Assembly: GCA_016708765.1 (NCBI GenBank)
Contig: JADJFD010000006.1
Location: forward strand, 62,001 to 126,000
Origin: Chitinophagaceae bacterium
GTDB lineage: Bacteria > Bacteroidota > Bacteroidia > Chitinophagales > Chitinophagaceae
Length of the DNA stretch: 64,000 bases
Direction: 5' to 3'
Numbering within the stretch: the stretch's first letter is position 1; every line of letters starts with the position of its first letter. The translations under genes were made by a program, and so were the position numbers. The notes under the pieces were generated by a model, which was not told where the DNA came from, made no database searches, and was given only the letters and a program-made list of their open reading frames with translations. This document shows, piece by piece, positions 1 through 8,665 of the stretch.

Positions 1-1214
1 TAATTGTAATAGGTGGAGGAGCAGCAGGTTTTTTCTGTGCTGTTAATGCGGCTAGAATGAATTCTGAATTAGAGGTACTTATCTTTGAAAAAAGCAATAA
101 GCTGCTTTCAAAAGTTAGTGTAAGCGGTGGTGGAAGATGCAATGTTACTCATGCCTGTTTTGATATTTTGGAAATGAGTAAAAAGTATCCGAGAGGTGGC
201 AATTTTGTAAAGAAAACATTTCACCAGTTTTTTACAACAGATACAATAAGTTGGTTTGAAGAAAGAGGAGTGAAGTTGAAAACTGAGAAAGATGGAAGGA
301 TGTTTCCGGTTACAGATTCATCACAAACAATTATTAATTGTTTGCTGAATGAAGCACAGCAATATGGTGTGAAGATTTTAATGAAAACGGAAGTGAAAAC
401 TATTGTAAAAGAAGAGCATTCTTTTAAATTGGAAATATCAAATGACGAATCACTTACTGCCGATTATGTTTGTATTGCAAGTGGTGGCTTTCCAAAAGCA
501 TCAATGTTTGAATGGCTGACAAAGTTGGGCCATTCTGTTGAAGAGCCGGTTCCTTCTTTATTTACATTCAACATGCCTCAGCACCCTATTACAAAACTGA
601 TGGGTGTAAGTGTGCCGAATGCTACAGTGAGAGTTATCGGGGCAAAACTTATTCAATTGGGTCCATTATTAATTACACATTGGGGACTAAGTGGTCCGGC
701 TATTCTAAAATTAAGTGCCTGGGGAGCAAGAGAACTGGCAGATAAGAATTATGATTTTACAATTTTGATTAATTGGTTGCCTGAATTTAATGAACAACAA
801 TTGTCAGAACATTTTCAAAAAATTCGTTTTGAAATTGCAGCACAAAAAATTTCAAATAAAAATCCGTTTTACTTGCCACAAAGATTGTGGGAGTTTATTT
901 TGGAATCTTCAAGTGTAAAAACTGATATTAGATGGGCCGATCTTCCTGCAAAAGAACAAAACAAACTAATAAAAAACTTATGTGCAGCAGAGTTTAATGT
1001 GAAAGGAAAAACTACATTTAAAGAAGAGTTTGTGACTGCCGGAGGAATTAAACTCAATGAGATTGATCATAATACAATGATGAGTAAAGTAGTCCCTAAC
1101 ATTTTCTTTGCTGGTGAAATACTAGATGTAGACGGTGTAACTGGCGGATTTAATTTTCTACATGCATGGACGAGTGGCTTTGTTGCTGCAAAGGCTATAG
1201 CTCAAACTTCCTGA
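1..1214 (+). CDS. HI0933-family NAD(P)/FAD-dependent flavoprotein, 5' end outside window
   Basis: The reading frame is open from base 3 and runs to the stop at 1214, so the start codon lies upstream of the window; the ATG at 57 is internal. The first visible residues, IVIGGGAAGFF, are the Rossmann GxGxxG nucleotide-binding loop. They are followed by SGGGRCNVTH, the signature of the HI0933/BaiN-like flavoproteins, and near the C-terminus by an FFAGE and GVTGGFNF segment that contacts FAD in this family. Known relatives bind FAD and probably reduce small organic substrates; the exact substrate is unknown. The next gene starts only 26 bases downstream on the same strand, so co-transcription with the arsenosugar glycosyltransferase is likely. 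A role in arsenic metabolism is inference from position only. Confidence 0.9.
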   Translation, partial: IVIGGGAAGFFCAVNAARMNSELEVLIFEKSNKLLSKVSVSGGGRCNVTHACFDILEMSKKYPRGGNFVKKTFHQFFTTDTISWFEERGVKLKTEKDGRMFPVTDSSQTIINCLLNEAQQYGVKILMKTEVKTIVKEEHSFKLEISNDESLTADYVCIASGGFPKASMFEWLTKLGHSVEEPVPSLFTFNMPQHPITKLMGVSVPNATVRVIGAKLIQLGPLLITHWGLSGPAILKLSAWGARELADKNYDFTILINWLPEFNEQQLSEHFQKIRFEIAAQKISNKNPFYLPQRLWEFILESSSVKTDIRWADLPAKEQNKLIKNLCAAEFNVKGKTTFKEEFVTAGGIKLNEIDHNTMMSKVVPNIFFAGEILDVDGVTGGFNFLHAWTSGFVAAKAIAQTS

Positions 1215-1240
1215 TAATCCATTTCGTATATAAATCAACT

Positions 1241-1933
1241 ATGCAACTAAGTATTATCATTCCTGCTTATAACGAAGCATTGAATATTGAACGGCTTATA
1301 ACTTATCTTATTAAGTATAGTGCACAATCGGTGACTGAAATAATTGTTGTAGATGGTGGTAGTAGCGACAATACAATTGAGATTGCCAAAAATGCCGGAG
1401 CCGCGGTAATTAAATCTCCTCAGAAAGGAAGATCAGCACAAATGCATTATGGTGCATCCATCGCCAAGGGATGTGTTTTATATTTTGTACATGCTGACAC
1501 TTATCCGCCAGCTTCATTTGCTAACGATATTGTTGCTGCAATTAATGACGGGTTTTTTATTGGGCGCTATCGCACAAAGTTTGATTCTTCTAAATGGTAT
1601 TTAAAAATAAATGCATGGTTTACCCGTTTTGACTGGTTTATGTGCATGGGTGGCGATCAGACACTTTTTATAACTAAAGAATTATATCAAAGCACTGGCG
1701 GATTCAATACAGAAATGATGATAATGGAAGAATATGAATTTGCTAAAAGGGCAAGAGAAAATGTGCGATATAAAATATTCAAACAAACTGCATTGATCTC
1801 AGCCCGCAAGTATGATACTAACAGTTGGTGGAAGGTTCAAATGGCAAATAAGAAGATTGTAAATATGTACAAGAGAGGTGCTACTCAGTATGAAATGATG
1901 ATTGCCTATAAAAAAATGCTTGATTACCGGTAA
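1241..1933 (+). CDS. TIGR04283-type arsenosugar-associated glycosyltransferase (GT2 fold)
   Basis: A 230-residue family 2 glycosyltransferase. The start at 1241 is chosen because the product then begins MQLSIIIPAYNEA, the standard first strand of the GT-A fold; a longer in-frame start at 1166 would overlap the upstream gene. DGGSSD at residues 38-43 binds the nucleotide sugar, HADT at 84-87 is the metal-binding DxD equivalent, and GGDQ near 137-140 starts the acceptor side. The short length without membrane segments and the presence of ArsS and ArsM nearby fit the TIGR04283 (rSAM/selenodomain-associated transferase 2) family. It is expected to transfer a sugar onto the dimethylarsinoyl ribose intermediate. 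The activity is inferred from family and context. Confidence 0.87.
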   Translation: MQLSIIIPAYNEALNIERLITYLIKYSAQSVTEIIVVDGGSSDNTIEIAKNAGAAVIKSPQKGRSAQMHYGASIAKGCVLYFVHADTYPPASFANDIVAAINDGFFIGRYRTKFDSSKWYLKINAWFTRFDWFMCMGGDQTLFITKELYQSTGGFNTEMMIMEEYEFAKRARENVRYKIFKQTALISARKYDTNSWWKVQMANKKIVNMYKRGATQYEMMIAYKKMLDYR

Positions 1934-2071
1934 AATCCTAGTGGCTTCTTTGTTCGTAAATTCATGTGTCATAATAAAACCTGGAAAACTATTGTCCGAT
2001 CGCATGTTTCTCTGCGTCTCTTTTAATCGATTTAGAAAATGAATCCCTGCTATTATTGTAACTTCAACACT

Positions 2072-2782
2072 ATGTTTCGTTTTTTAATTACAATATCTAT
2101 ATTATTTATTGGACATATAGTACAAAGTCAGGAAAGACTTTCATCAAAGGAATTTCGTAAAAAATTGGTAAATTCAGGAAATGCATTATTAATTGATGTT
2201 CGTACACCTGAAGAAATTGGAAAAGGCTATTTGAACGGTGCTGTATTCATTGATTTTTATGATTCGACATTTAAAGATCAAGTTGGAACAATTGATAGAG
2301 ATAGACCGGTTTTTGTTTACTGCGCAATTGGTGGAAGAAGTTGGGATGCTGCAAAGATTATGCATGAGATGGGTTTTAAAAATGTTTATGATCTGAAAGG
2401 CGGAATAATTGTATGGAAAATAAAAAATTATTCTTTTGTAAAATTGAAAAATGATTCTGCCCGGCAAGGAATGGGTAAAGGAGAGTTTGAGAATATTGTT
2501 TTGAATAACTCATTAACATTTGTTGATTTTTATGCTCCCTGGTGCGGACCCTGTAAAATAATGGTACCTGCTTTGGATAGAATTGAAAAGGATATGCAGG
2601 ACACTGTGCAGGTTTTGAAAATTAATGCAGATGAAAATCTGCAACTGATGAAAGATTATGGATTAAAAGCATTGCCATATATTTTTGTTATGCACGGAAC
2701 AAAAATAGTTTTCCGGCATGAAGGTTTTATGAGAGAAGAGGAAATGCGGATGGTGATAAGAAAATATTATTCAAAGGGTTAA
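2072..2782 (+). CDS. Secreted rhodanese-thioredoxin fusion protein
   Basis: Two domains follow a signal peptide (residues 1-20, ending VQSQ). A rhodanese domain covers about 22-118 with the active-site loop YCAIGGRS (Cys84). A thioredoxin domain covers about 135-236 with WCGPC at 157-161 and the cis-proline region ALPYIF. I prefer the ATG at 2072 over 2039 because it places the hydrophobic signal sequence at the N-terminus. The protein should act in the periplasm, moving sulfur or reducing disulfides or persulfides. It lies in the arsenosugar neighbourhood, where thiol chemistry on trivalent arsenic would be useful, but that link is inference. It faces the purine nucleoside phosphorylase gene tail to tail, six bases apart. 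Confidence 0.85.
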   Translation: MFRFLITISILFIGHIVQSQERLSSKEFRKKLVNSGNALLIDVRTPEEIGKGYLNGAVFIDFYDSTFKDQVGTIDRDRPVFVYCAIGGRSWDAAKIMHEMGFKNVYDLKGGIIVWKIKNYSFVKLKNDSARQGMGKGEFENIVLNNSLTFVDFYAPWCGPCKIMVPALDRIEKDMQDTVQVLKINADENLQLMKDYGLKALPYIFVMHGTKIVFRHEGFMREEEMRMVIRKYYSKG

Positions 2783-2788
2783 CCTGTT

Positions 2789-3607
2789 CTAATTTTTAAT
2801 ACAATCTACCAGTATACTGCTAAGTAATTGATCGGCCTTTCCAGCTATTTCTATTATTTCAGGAATATTTATTGGCTTCAAGTTATTAGGATCACATTCA
2901 TCAGTAATCACACTGACTGCGGCGCATTTAATTCCAATCTGATTTGCAACGATTACTTCTGGTACAGTACTCATTCCTACCATATCTGCTCCCATTGAAC
3001 GAAGCCATCGGTATTCAGCTCTGGTTTCAAGATTAGGTCCCATAACGGAAACATAAGTTCCTTTTTTTATCGTAATATTTTTTTGATTTGCATGTTGGCT
3101 GATTATCTCCATCAATCCAATATCATAGGGCTGGCTCATATCTACAAATCGCTGGCCAAACGCCGGATCACTCAATCCACGCAGCGGATTATCAGGAAGT
3201 AAATTGATATGATCTTCTATCATAACCAGATCACCTTTTTTATAGTCAGTGTTCATTCCGCCTGCTGCATTACTTAAAAAAAGAACTTGAACACCCAGTT
3301 CTTTCATAACTCTTACAGGGAAAGTAATTTGTTGCATACTATAACCTTCATAATAATGAAAGCGGCCTTGCATAGCCATTACTTTTGTATTCCCTATTGC
3401 ACCAAAAATGAGATTTCCCTTATGAAATTCAACAGTTGCTTCCGGAAAGTTGGGTATTGTTGAGTAGGGAATGATTATTGGGTTCTCAATTTTATCAGCC
3501 ATTGCTCCTAAGCCTGTTCCCATAATAATCCCAGCAACAGGGTTATTAAAGCCTTCTTTTTTAAGAAATCTACTAGTTTCAGTAACTAATTCTGGGGTAA
3601 TAGACAT
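2789..3607 (-). CDS. Purine nucleoside phosphorylase (trimeric PNP family)
   Basis: A 272-residue PNP/MTAP-family enzyme of the usual length. Phosphate-binding GTGLG lies at residues 30-34, QGRFHYYEGY at 80-89, SNAAGGMN at 112-119, and MSTVPEVIVA at 212-221. The reaction is phosphorolysis of a purine nucleoside to free base and pentose 1-phosphate. The residue aligned with the base-reading Asn243 of human PNP is Asp236 (VITDECDP), as in adenine-specific MTA phosphorylases, so 6-aminopurine nucleosides are possible substrates. In this neighbourhood that suggests removal of adenine from the ArsS product 5'-deoxy-5'-dimethylarsinoyl-adenosine. That role is inference; ordinary purine salvage is the alternative. 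It is on the opposite strand to the other cluster genes. Confidence 0.92.
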   Translation of the reverse strand: MSITPELVTETSRFLKKEGFNNPVAGIIMGTGLGAMADKIENPIIIPYSTIPNFPEATVEFHKGNLIFGAIGNTKVMAMQGRFHYYEGYSMQQITFPVRVMKELGVQVLFLSNAAGGMNTDYKKGDLVMIEDHINLLPDNPLRGLSDPAFGQRFVDMSQPYDIGLMEIISQHANQKNITIKKGTYVSVMGPNLETRAEYRWLRSMGADMVGMSTVPEVIVANQIGIKCAAVSVITDECDPNNLKPINIPEIIEIAGKADQLLSSILVDCIKN

Positions 3608-3696
3608 ATAAACAAGTTTAGATAATCCAATCTCAAGCCGGTAAATTTACGTTTATACTAGTTGAATAGATTAACCAGCTACATTTTTTATATTTC

Positions 3697-4967
3697 ATGA
3701 AAGTATTTGCTATAGCCATATCTCTGTTATTTTCTTCACTTGCAATGTCACAGTCAGGTTATAAGGTTAACGATGTGACAAAAAATTTTCAGGTTAATAA
3801 AATTCTTAATTACTCTGCATCGTCATCTACTTTTCAACAATTGAATGATAAATTACTGGTGGTCGATTTTTTTGGTACATGGTGTATTCCCTGTATAAGA
3901 GCTCTACCAAAATTATCTGCATTACAGGAAAAATATAAAGGGCAGATAAATATTGTTTTAGTATCAGATGAGCCGGAAGAAAAATTGATAGCATTTATCG
4001 GCAAGCAAAAAGGTTTTGCACTTCCTGTAATTGTAGATGAGCAGGCAATGTTTACTAAATTATTTCAGCCGCCAGCTTATCCATACACAGCTATTGTTGG
4101 AAAAAATGGTAAGGTACTTGCTATTTCTGCACAGGAGGAAATGAATGAAATAAGTATTGATAAATGGCTGAAAGAACAGGAAAGTAATAATGTAATGGGA
4201 ATGACAAAACCAGACACCGATTCTGCTGTAACTTCCTCCATTAATATAGAAAAAAATATAGTGGAAAAATCACAAAATAAGTTAGTGCAATTATCGCAGG
4301 ACTTTATGTATGCAGCCAAAACCGGTGAGCAGACGACTTCTTTTATCACCAGCCTGAAGGATTTATCGATGGATGAATTAACTGCTACTATTACTAATGA
4401 TAATGAAAAAAAAGCTTTTTGGATTAATCTTTATAATGCTTATACAAATACAGCATTAAAAAATAATCCAGACCAGTATAGTAACAGAGGGAAATTCTTT
4501 GGAAATGAGTTCATAGAAATTGCAGGAAAAAAATTTAGCCTGGATGGAATAGAACATGGAATTCTCCGTCGTTCAAAAATAAAATGGAGCCTAGGCTATT
4601 TCAATAAACTGTTTCCGAATAAAATAGAGAAAAGATTGCGGGTTGATAAATTGGATTACCGTCTTCATTTTGCGTTGAACTGTGGGGCCAAAAGCTGCCC
4701 GCCGATTGCATTTTATAAATCTGAAACGATTGATCAACAACTTGATCTGGCTACAAAAGCTTATTTAACAGGAGAGGCTGAATATGATGCTGCAACAAAC
4801 ATTGTAAAGTTACCGACATTAATGAGTTGGTTCAGGAGAGATTTTGGCGGAAAAAGAAAATGATTGAATTGCTTAAACAATTATCAATTATTCCTGTTGA
4901 TAAAAATCCTAAAGTAAAATTCAAGAGCTACGATTGGACACTTTATCTCGAAAACTATAAATTATAA
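3697..4967 (+). CDS. Secreted TlpA-like thioredoxin fused to DUF547, with a frameshift near the 3' end
   Basis: The signal peptide is residues 1-18. A TlpA/ResA-type thioredoxin fold follows with WCIPC at 62-66, and then a DUF547 domain from about residue 190 (KAFWINLYNAYTNTALK, and NCGAKSCPPI later). The frame ends at 4863 with DFGGKRK, short of the usual DUF547 tail. The missing tail is encoded in the -1 frame from 4860 to 4967 (PVDKNPKVKFKSYDW, then a stop). Adding one A to the A-rich stretch at 4851-4859 joins them into 423 residues. The gene is probably intact in the organism. The product should be a periplasmic thiol-disulfide protein. The stop is three bases before the next gene, indicating one operon. 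Confidence 0.83.
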
Positions 4968-4970
4968 TCT

Positions 4971-5306
4971 ATGGCAAATCATTATTACAACGCAGAAGAT
5001 CTCGGAAAATTTGGAAATGTAGGAGAGTTTCAAAAGCCAATGGCTGATAAATTCTTTGCCTGGTATGGAGAAGTGTTTGCAGAAGGGAATCTTTCAGCAA
5101 GGGAAAAATCGTTGATAGCATTGGCAGTTGCTCATGCAGTACAATGCCCATATTGTATTGATGCATATAGTAGTGATGCTTTTGAAAAAGGCTGGAGTGA
5201 AGCACAGATCATGGAAGCAGTACATGTTGCATCAGCTATAAAAGGTGGTGCGGCTTTGGTACATGGTGTACAGATGATGAATAAGGTAAAAGAAATAGCA
5301 ATGTAA
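4971..5306 (+). CDS. Arsenosugar biosynthesis-associated peroxidase-like protein (CMD/AhpD fold)
   Basis: A 111-residue protein of the carboxymuconolactone decarboxylase/AhpD fold. The redox pair CPYC is at residues 59-62, preceded by Glu45 and His55 in the AhpD-like arrangement EKSLIALAVAHAVQCPYC. The N-terminus (NHYYNAEDLGKFG) and the short length match the small family found next to arsS in arsenosugar clusters. It probably acts as a cytoplasmic thiol peroxidase or reductant during arsenic handling, but no reaction has been assigned that I know of. It lies three bases after the DUF547 gene and upstream of arsS, separated from arsS by a 215-base spacer with a hairpin repeat. Confidence 0.88.
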   Translation: MANHYYNAEDLGKFGNVGEFQKPMADKFFAWYGEVFAEGNLSAREKSLIALAVAHAVQCPYCIDAYSSDAFEKGWSEAQIMEAVHVASAIKGGAALVHGVQMMNKVKEIAM

Positions 5307-5309
5307 ATC

Positions 5310-5337
5310 CCTGTCCTCCCGAAAAAATCGGGACAGG
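5310..5337. repeat. Palindromic intergenic hairpin between the peroxidase-like gene and arsS
   Basis: CCTGTC (5310-5315) pairs with GACAGG (5332-5337), and CCGA (5319-5322) with TCGG (5328-5331), around an A-rich loop. It starts three bases after the stop at 5306. It may weaken read-through into arsS, but no clear T run follows. Similar palindromes recur elsewhere in the window, so a dispersed REP-like element is as likely as a terminator. Confidence 0.5.
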
Positions 5338-5494
5338 CTCTAAATGGGAACTTAGGTTTGGATTTTCACTGCTAATTAGACGATAAAAAGTAATATGAAT
5401 TTTAATAACAATTTTCCGATAAGAGATGAAAGATTTACGTTACCAAGAGATCAAGCCTTTTAAGGGTTAGTTATATTATCGGACTAAAAAGCTT

Positions 5495-5506
5495 CGCCAA
5501 TTGGCG
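5495..5506. repeat. CGCCAATTGGCG palindrome upstream of arsS
   Basis: A perfect 12-base palindrome, followed by GATTGGGGT. The reverse complement of the same unit (palindrome plus GATCGGGGT) is at 10261-10283, so this is one of at least two inverted copies of a short dispersed repeat. It sits 16 bases before the chosen arsS start codon. Confidence 0.55.
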
Positions 5507-5521
5507 GATTGGGGTTATAAT

Positions 5522-6576
5522 ATGAAGTCATTAAAAGCACAACATCATAAATTATCCGACACCCATGAGCAGATAGAAATACTGGAGCATGGAGCAAATC
5601 ATGCTGATGCATATAAATTAGTTCCATTTCAACAAAAACTGGAAGAAAGTAATCTGTTTCCATTGCAGCCAACCCAGATGGAAGTTTTCCAGATTAATGT
5701 TGGAAAAATGTGTAACCAGGTTTGCAAACATTGCCATGTGGATGCAGGTCCAGACCGAAAAGAAATTATGACCAGAGAAACCATGCAGCAGTGCCTGGAT
5801 GTTCTTGCAGCAAATTCTTCTTTTACTACGGTTGACTTAACCGGTGGTGCGCCAGAGCTAAATCCTGATTTCCGCTGGTTTGTTGAGGAAATAAAAAAAC
5901 TGAATAAGCATATTATTGTTCGTTGCAATCTTACAATCATTCTTGCCAATAAAAAATTTCATGATCTACCTGATTTTTTTAAAAAGCATAATATTGAAGT
6001 TGTGTCTTCGCTTCCTTTTTATTCAAAAGACAGAACAGATCGTCAACGGGGTGATGGTGTATTTGAAGATTCCATTAAAGCATTACAAATGCTGAATGCA
6101 GTGGGTTACGGCTTGGAGGGAAGTGAATTGAAATTAAATCTTGTTTATAATCCCGCAGGTGCTTTCTTGCCTCCCTCTCAGGAATCATTGGAAAAGAATT
6201 TAAAACAGCGTTGAAAAAAGATTTCAATATTTCTTTTCATTCCTTATTCGCAATAACGAATCTACCTGTAAGCCGTTTTTTAGATTACTTGTTACAAAGC
6301 AATAACTATGAAAAATATATGGAGAAGTTATTAGCAGCCTATAATCCTGTAGCAGCAGCCAATGTAATGTGCCGCAATACTATTTCCGTAGGATGGGATG
6401 GATATATTTATGATTGTGATTTTAACCAAATGCTTGAGTTGAAAGTTGATTGCAGCAATAAGCATATTTTAAATTTCGATTCGAATGAATTACGAAATCG
6501 CAGCATCGTTATCAATCAACATTGTTTTGGGTGTACTGCTGGTGCTGGCAGCAGTTGCGGAGGAGCAGTAACATAA
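5522..6576 (+). CDS. arsS: Arsenosugar biosynthesis radical SAM protein ArsS, split by a frameshift
   Basis: The radical SAM [4Fe-4S] motif CNQVCKHC is at residues 64-71 (C64, C68, C71), followed by CHVDAGPDR. In the C-terminal part are MCRNTISVGWDGY, YDCDFNQML and the Cys-rich end CFGCTAGAGSSCGGA, typical of ArsS (TIGR04167). The first frame stops at 6214; the rest is read in the -1 frame from about 6192 to 6576. One extra A in the run at 6192-6195 gives the continuous LEKEFKTALKKDF and a 351-residue protein of normal family length. ArsS joins a 5'-deoxyadenosyl group to dimethylarsenite. The ATG at 5522 is preferred over 5501. The phosphate permease gene follows nine bases later. Sequencing error is more likely than real loss. 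Confidence 0.92.
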
Positions 6577-6585
6577 ATTCAAACA

Positions 6586-7692
6586 ATGATTGCTGTTATT
6601 ATTTTTACGGTTGTACTTTTTTTGTCCTATTCAAATGGGGCAAATGATAATTTTAAAGGGGTAGCAACTTTGTATGGAAGCAATACTGCTACTTACAGAT
6701 TTTCATTACAATGGACATCTGTCTTTACATTTTTGGGTGCAGCATTATCAGTAATATTAGCAACCACTTTGATTAAGAAATTTTCTGGTAAAGGATTAAT
6801 TGCAGAAGATATAATAAATACTCATCGGTTTGTTATTGCAGTGGCATTGGCTGCTGCTGCCACTGTATTGTTGGCCTCCAGAATTGGCATGCCTGTTTCC
6901 ACTACTCATGCATTAATAGGTTCCTTAGTAGGTGCTGGTTTAATAGCTGTGGGTATGCAATTGCATTTTCAGCAATTAGGAAAATCGTTTTTATTGCCAT
7001 TGCTTTTATCACCACTTATCGCAGCATTATTTAGTTTTCTATTTTATTCTTTTTTACATCGCATACGATTACAAACCGGCATTGAAAAAGAAATATGTTT
7101 TTGCAAGCCTGTAACCGTTGTTCAAACACTTAATCCACAAATGCAGTTACTTGCGGCGGCACCGGTTGTAATGGCTGATGGAGAAATGTGCAAAGAGAAA
7201 TACAGCGGTAAATTGATTGGAATTCCTTTGCAATCCTTTGTAAGAAATGCACATTTTTTCAGTGCAGCTACTGTTTGTTTTGCAAGAGGCTTGAACGATG
7301 CTCCAAAAATTGCTGGGTTACTATTATTACTTCACCTTGGTGATATGAGACTTGCATTGTTAGCAATTGCTATTGCCATGGTAGTAGGTGGATTATTACA
7401 TTCTAAAAAGATAGCGGAAACAATGAGTAAAAAGATAACACCGCTAAACGAAGGGCAGGCATTCAGTGCAAATTTTATTACAGGAGGAATGGTAGTTGCG
7501 GCCAGTTTTTTTGGATTGCCTGTTTCCACTACACATGTAAGTGTAGGTTCAATTTTTGGAATCGGTTTGAAAACCGGGAAAACAAATAATAAAGTTATTT
7601 CACAAATATTATTATCATGGTTGCTTACTTTGCCAGTAGCCATTATTTTTAGTGCATTATTTTATTTCCTTTTATCATTTTTCAATATTTAA
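6586..7692 (+). CDS. PiT-family inorganic phosphate (or arsenate/arsenical) permease
   Basis: A 368-residue polytopic membrane protein with the two inverted halves of the PiT family. SNGANDNFKG is at residues 16-25 and MPVSTTHALIGSLVGAG near 103-119. The second half has FARGLNDAPKIAG and LPVSTTHVSVGSIFG. Hydrophobic stretches give about ten membrane spans, with a cytoplasmic Cys-containing loop in the middle (EICFCKP, EMCKEK). Family members co-transport phosphate with cations. Here the gene is nine bases after arsS and two bases before arsM, so it is co-expressed with the arsenosugar enzymes. Transport of phosphate under arsenate stress, or of an arsenical, are both possible; the sequence does not decide. 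Confidence 0.9.
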   Translation: MIAVIIFTVVLFLSYSNGANDNFKGVATLYGSNTATYRFSLQWTSVFTFLGAALSVILATTLIKKFSGKGLIAEDIINTHRFVIAVALAAAATVLLASRIGMPVSTTHALIGSLVGAGLIAVGMQLHFQQLGKSFLLPLLLSPLIAALFSFLFYSFLHRIRLQTGIEKEICFCKPVTVVQTLNPQMQLLAAAPVVMADGEMCKEKYSGKLIGIPLQSFVRNAHFFSAATVCFARGLNDAPKIAGLLLLLHLGDMRLALLAIAIAMVVGGLLHSKKIAETMSKKITPLNEGQAFSANFITGGMVVAASFFGLPVSTTHVSVGSIFGIGLKTGKTNNKVISQILLSWLLTLPVAIIFSALFYFLLSFFNI

Positions 7693-7694
7693 CT

Positions 7695-8663
7695 ATGTCG
7701 TATTTAGAAACAACAAAAAATGTATATAAAGATGCGGCAGAAAATCCTAATATAGGATTATGCTGTACTACCACTCCAATTTGGCAGTTGCCCGGTTTGG
7801 ATATTCCGGTAAGAATGCAACAAATGAATTATGGTTGTGGAAGTACTGTGCATCCAAGAGACTTAGTCAACAATCCAAAAATTTTATACGTAGGTGTTGG
7901 TGGAGGAATGGAGTTGTTGCAGTTTGCTTATTTCAGCAGACAAGCAAACGGTGTAATTGGAATAGATGTGGTAGATGAAATGCTTACTGCGAGCAAACAG
8001 AATTTTGTGGAAGGAGAAAAATTAAATCCATGGTTCAGAAGCAATTTTGTTGATTTGAGGAAAGGTGATGCATTAAGTCTTCCGGTGGAGGATAATAGTA
8101 TTGATGTAGCTGCGCAAAATTGTTTGTTTAATATTTTTAAGCAGGAAGAATTAAAACAGGCATTGCAAGAAATGTATAGAGTGTTAAAACCAAGGGGCAG
8201 ATTGGTAATGAGTGACCCAATCTGTGATGCTCATATGCCAAAGGCATTACAAGAAGATGAACGATTAAGAGCTTTGTGCCTGAGCGGCTCATTGCCGTTA
8301 TGGGATTACATAAAAATGATAACCGATGTTGGTTTTGGTACTGTAGAAATAAGGGCTAAACGTCCTTATAGAATTCTTGATCCCAAAAATTATGCTACTG
8401 ATAAACTGATTTATATTGAAAGTGTGGAAGTGTGTGCAATTAAAGACCCGATGCCGGTAGATGGACCATGTGTTTTCACAGGAAAAACGGCTATTTACTT
8501 TGGCGGAGAGGATAGCTTTGATGATAACAAAGGCCATGTATTGTTGCCCAATCAACCATTGGCCGTTTGCGATAAAACTGGAGGAGCTTTAGCAAAATTA
8601 AATAGGGAGGATATTTTTATTTCTGATTCTACTTGGTTTTATGATGGAGGAGGATGCTGTTGA
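7695..8663 (+). CDS. arsM: Arsenosugar biosynthesis arsenite methyltransferase ArsM
   Basis: A 322-residue class I SAM-dependent methyltransferase. Motif I is VGVGGGMELL (66-75), the acidic loop IGIDVVDEML follows, and MYRVLKPRGRLVMSD is the post-motif region. Possible arsenic ligands are the CC pair in GLCCTTTP (23-24), Cys48, and the C-terminal GGGCC. The N-terminal TTKNVYKDAAENPNIGLCC and the Cys-Cys tail are typical of the ArsM subtype that sits next to arsS. It methylates arsenite stepwise to the dimethyl form used by ArsS. It lies two bases after the permease stop and two bases before the next gene. Which cysteines bind arsenic is inferred. Confidence 0.92.
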   Translation: MSYLETTKNVYKDAAENPNIGLCCTTTPIWQLPGLDIPVRMQQMNYGCGSTVHPRDLVNNPKILYVGVGGGMELLQFAYFSRQANGVIGIDVVDEMLTASKQNFVEGEKLNPWFRSNFVDLRKGDALSLPVEDNSIDVAAQNCLFNIFKQEELKQALQEMYRVLKPRGRLVMSDPICDAHMPKALQEDERLRALCLSGSLPLWDYIKMITDVGFGTVEIRAKRPYRILDPKNYATDKLIYIESVEVCAIKDPMPVDGPCVFTGKTAIYFGGEDSFDDNKGHVLLPNQPLAVCDKTGGALAKLNREDIFISDSTWFYDGGGCC

Positions 8664-8665
8664 TT

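Noticed and set aside
4851..4863. Programmed -1 frameshift in the DUF547 gene
   Set aside because: The A-rich stretch does not form a proper in-frame X XXY YYZ slippery heptamer, no clear downstream structure is seen, and similar shifts occur all over the window.
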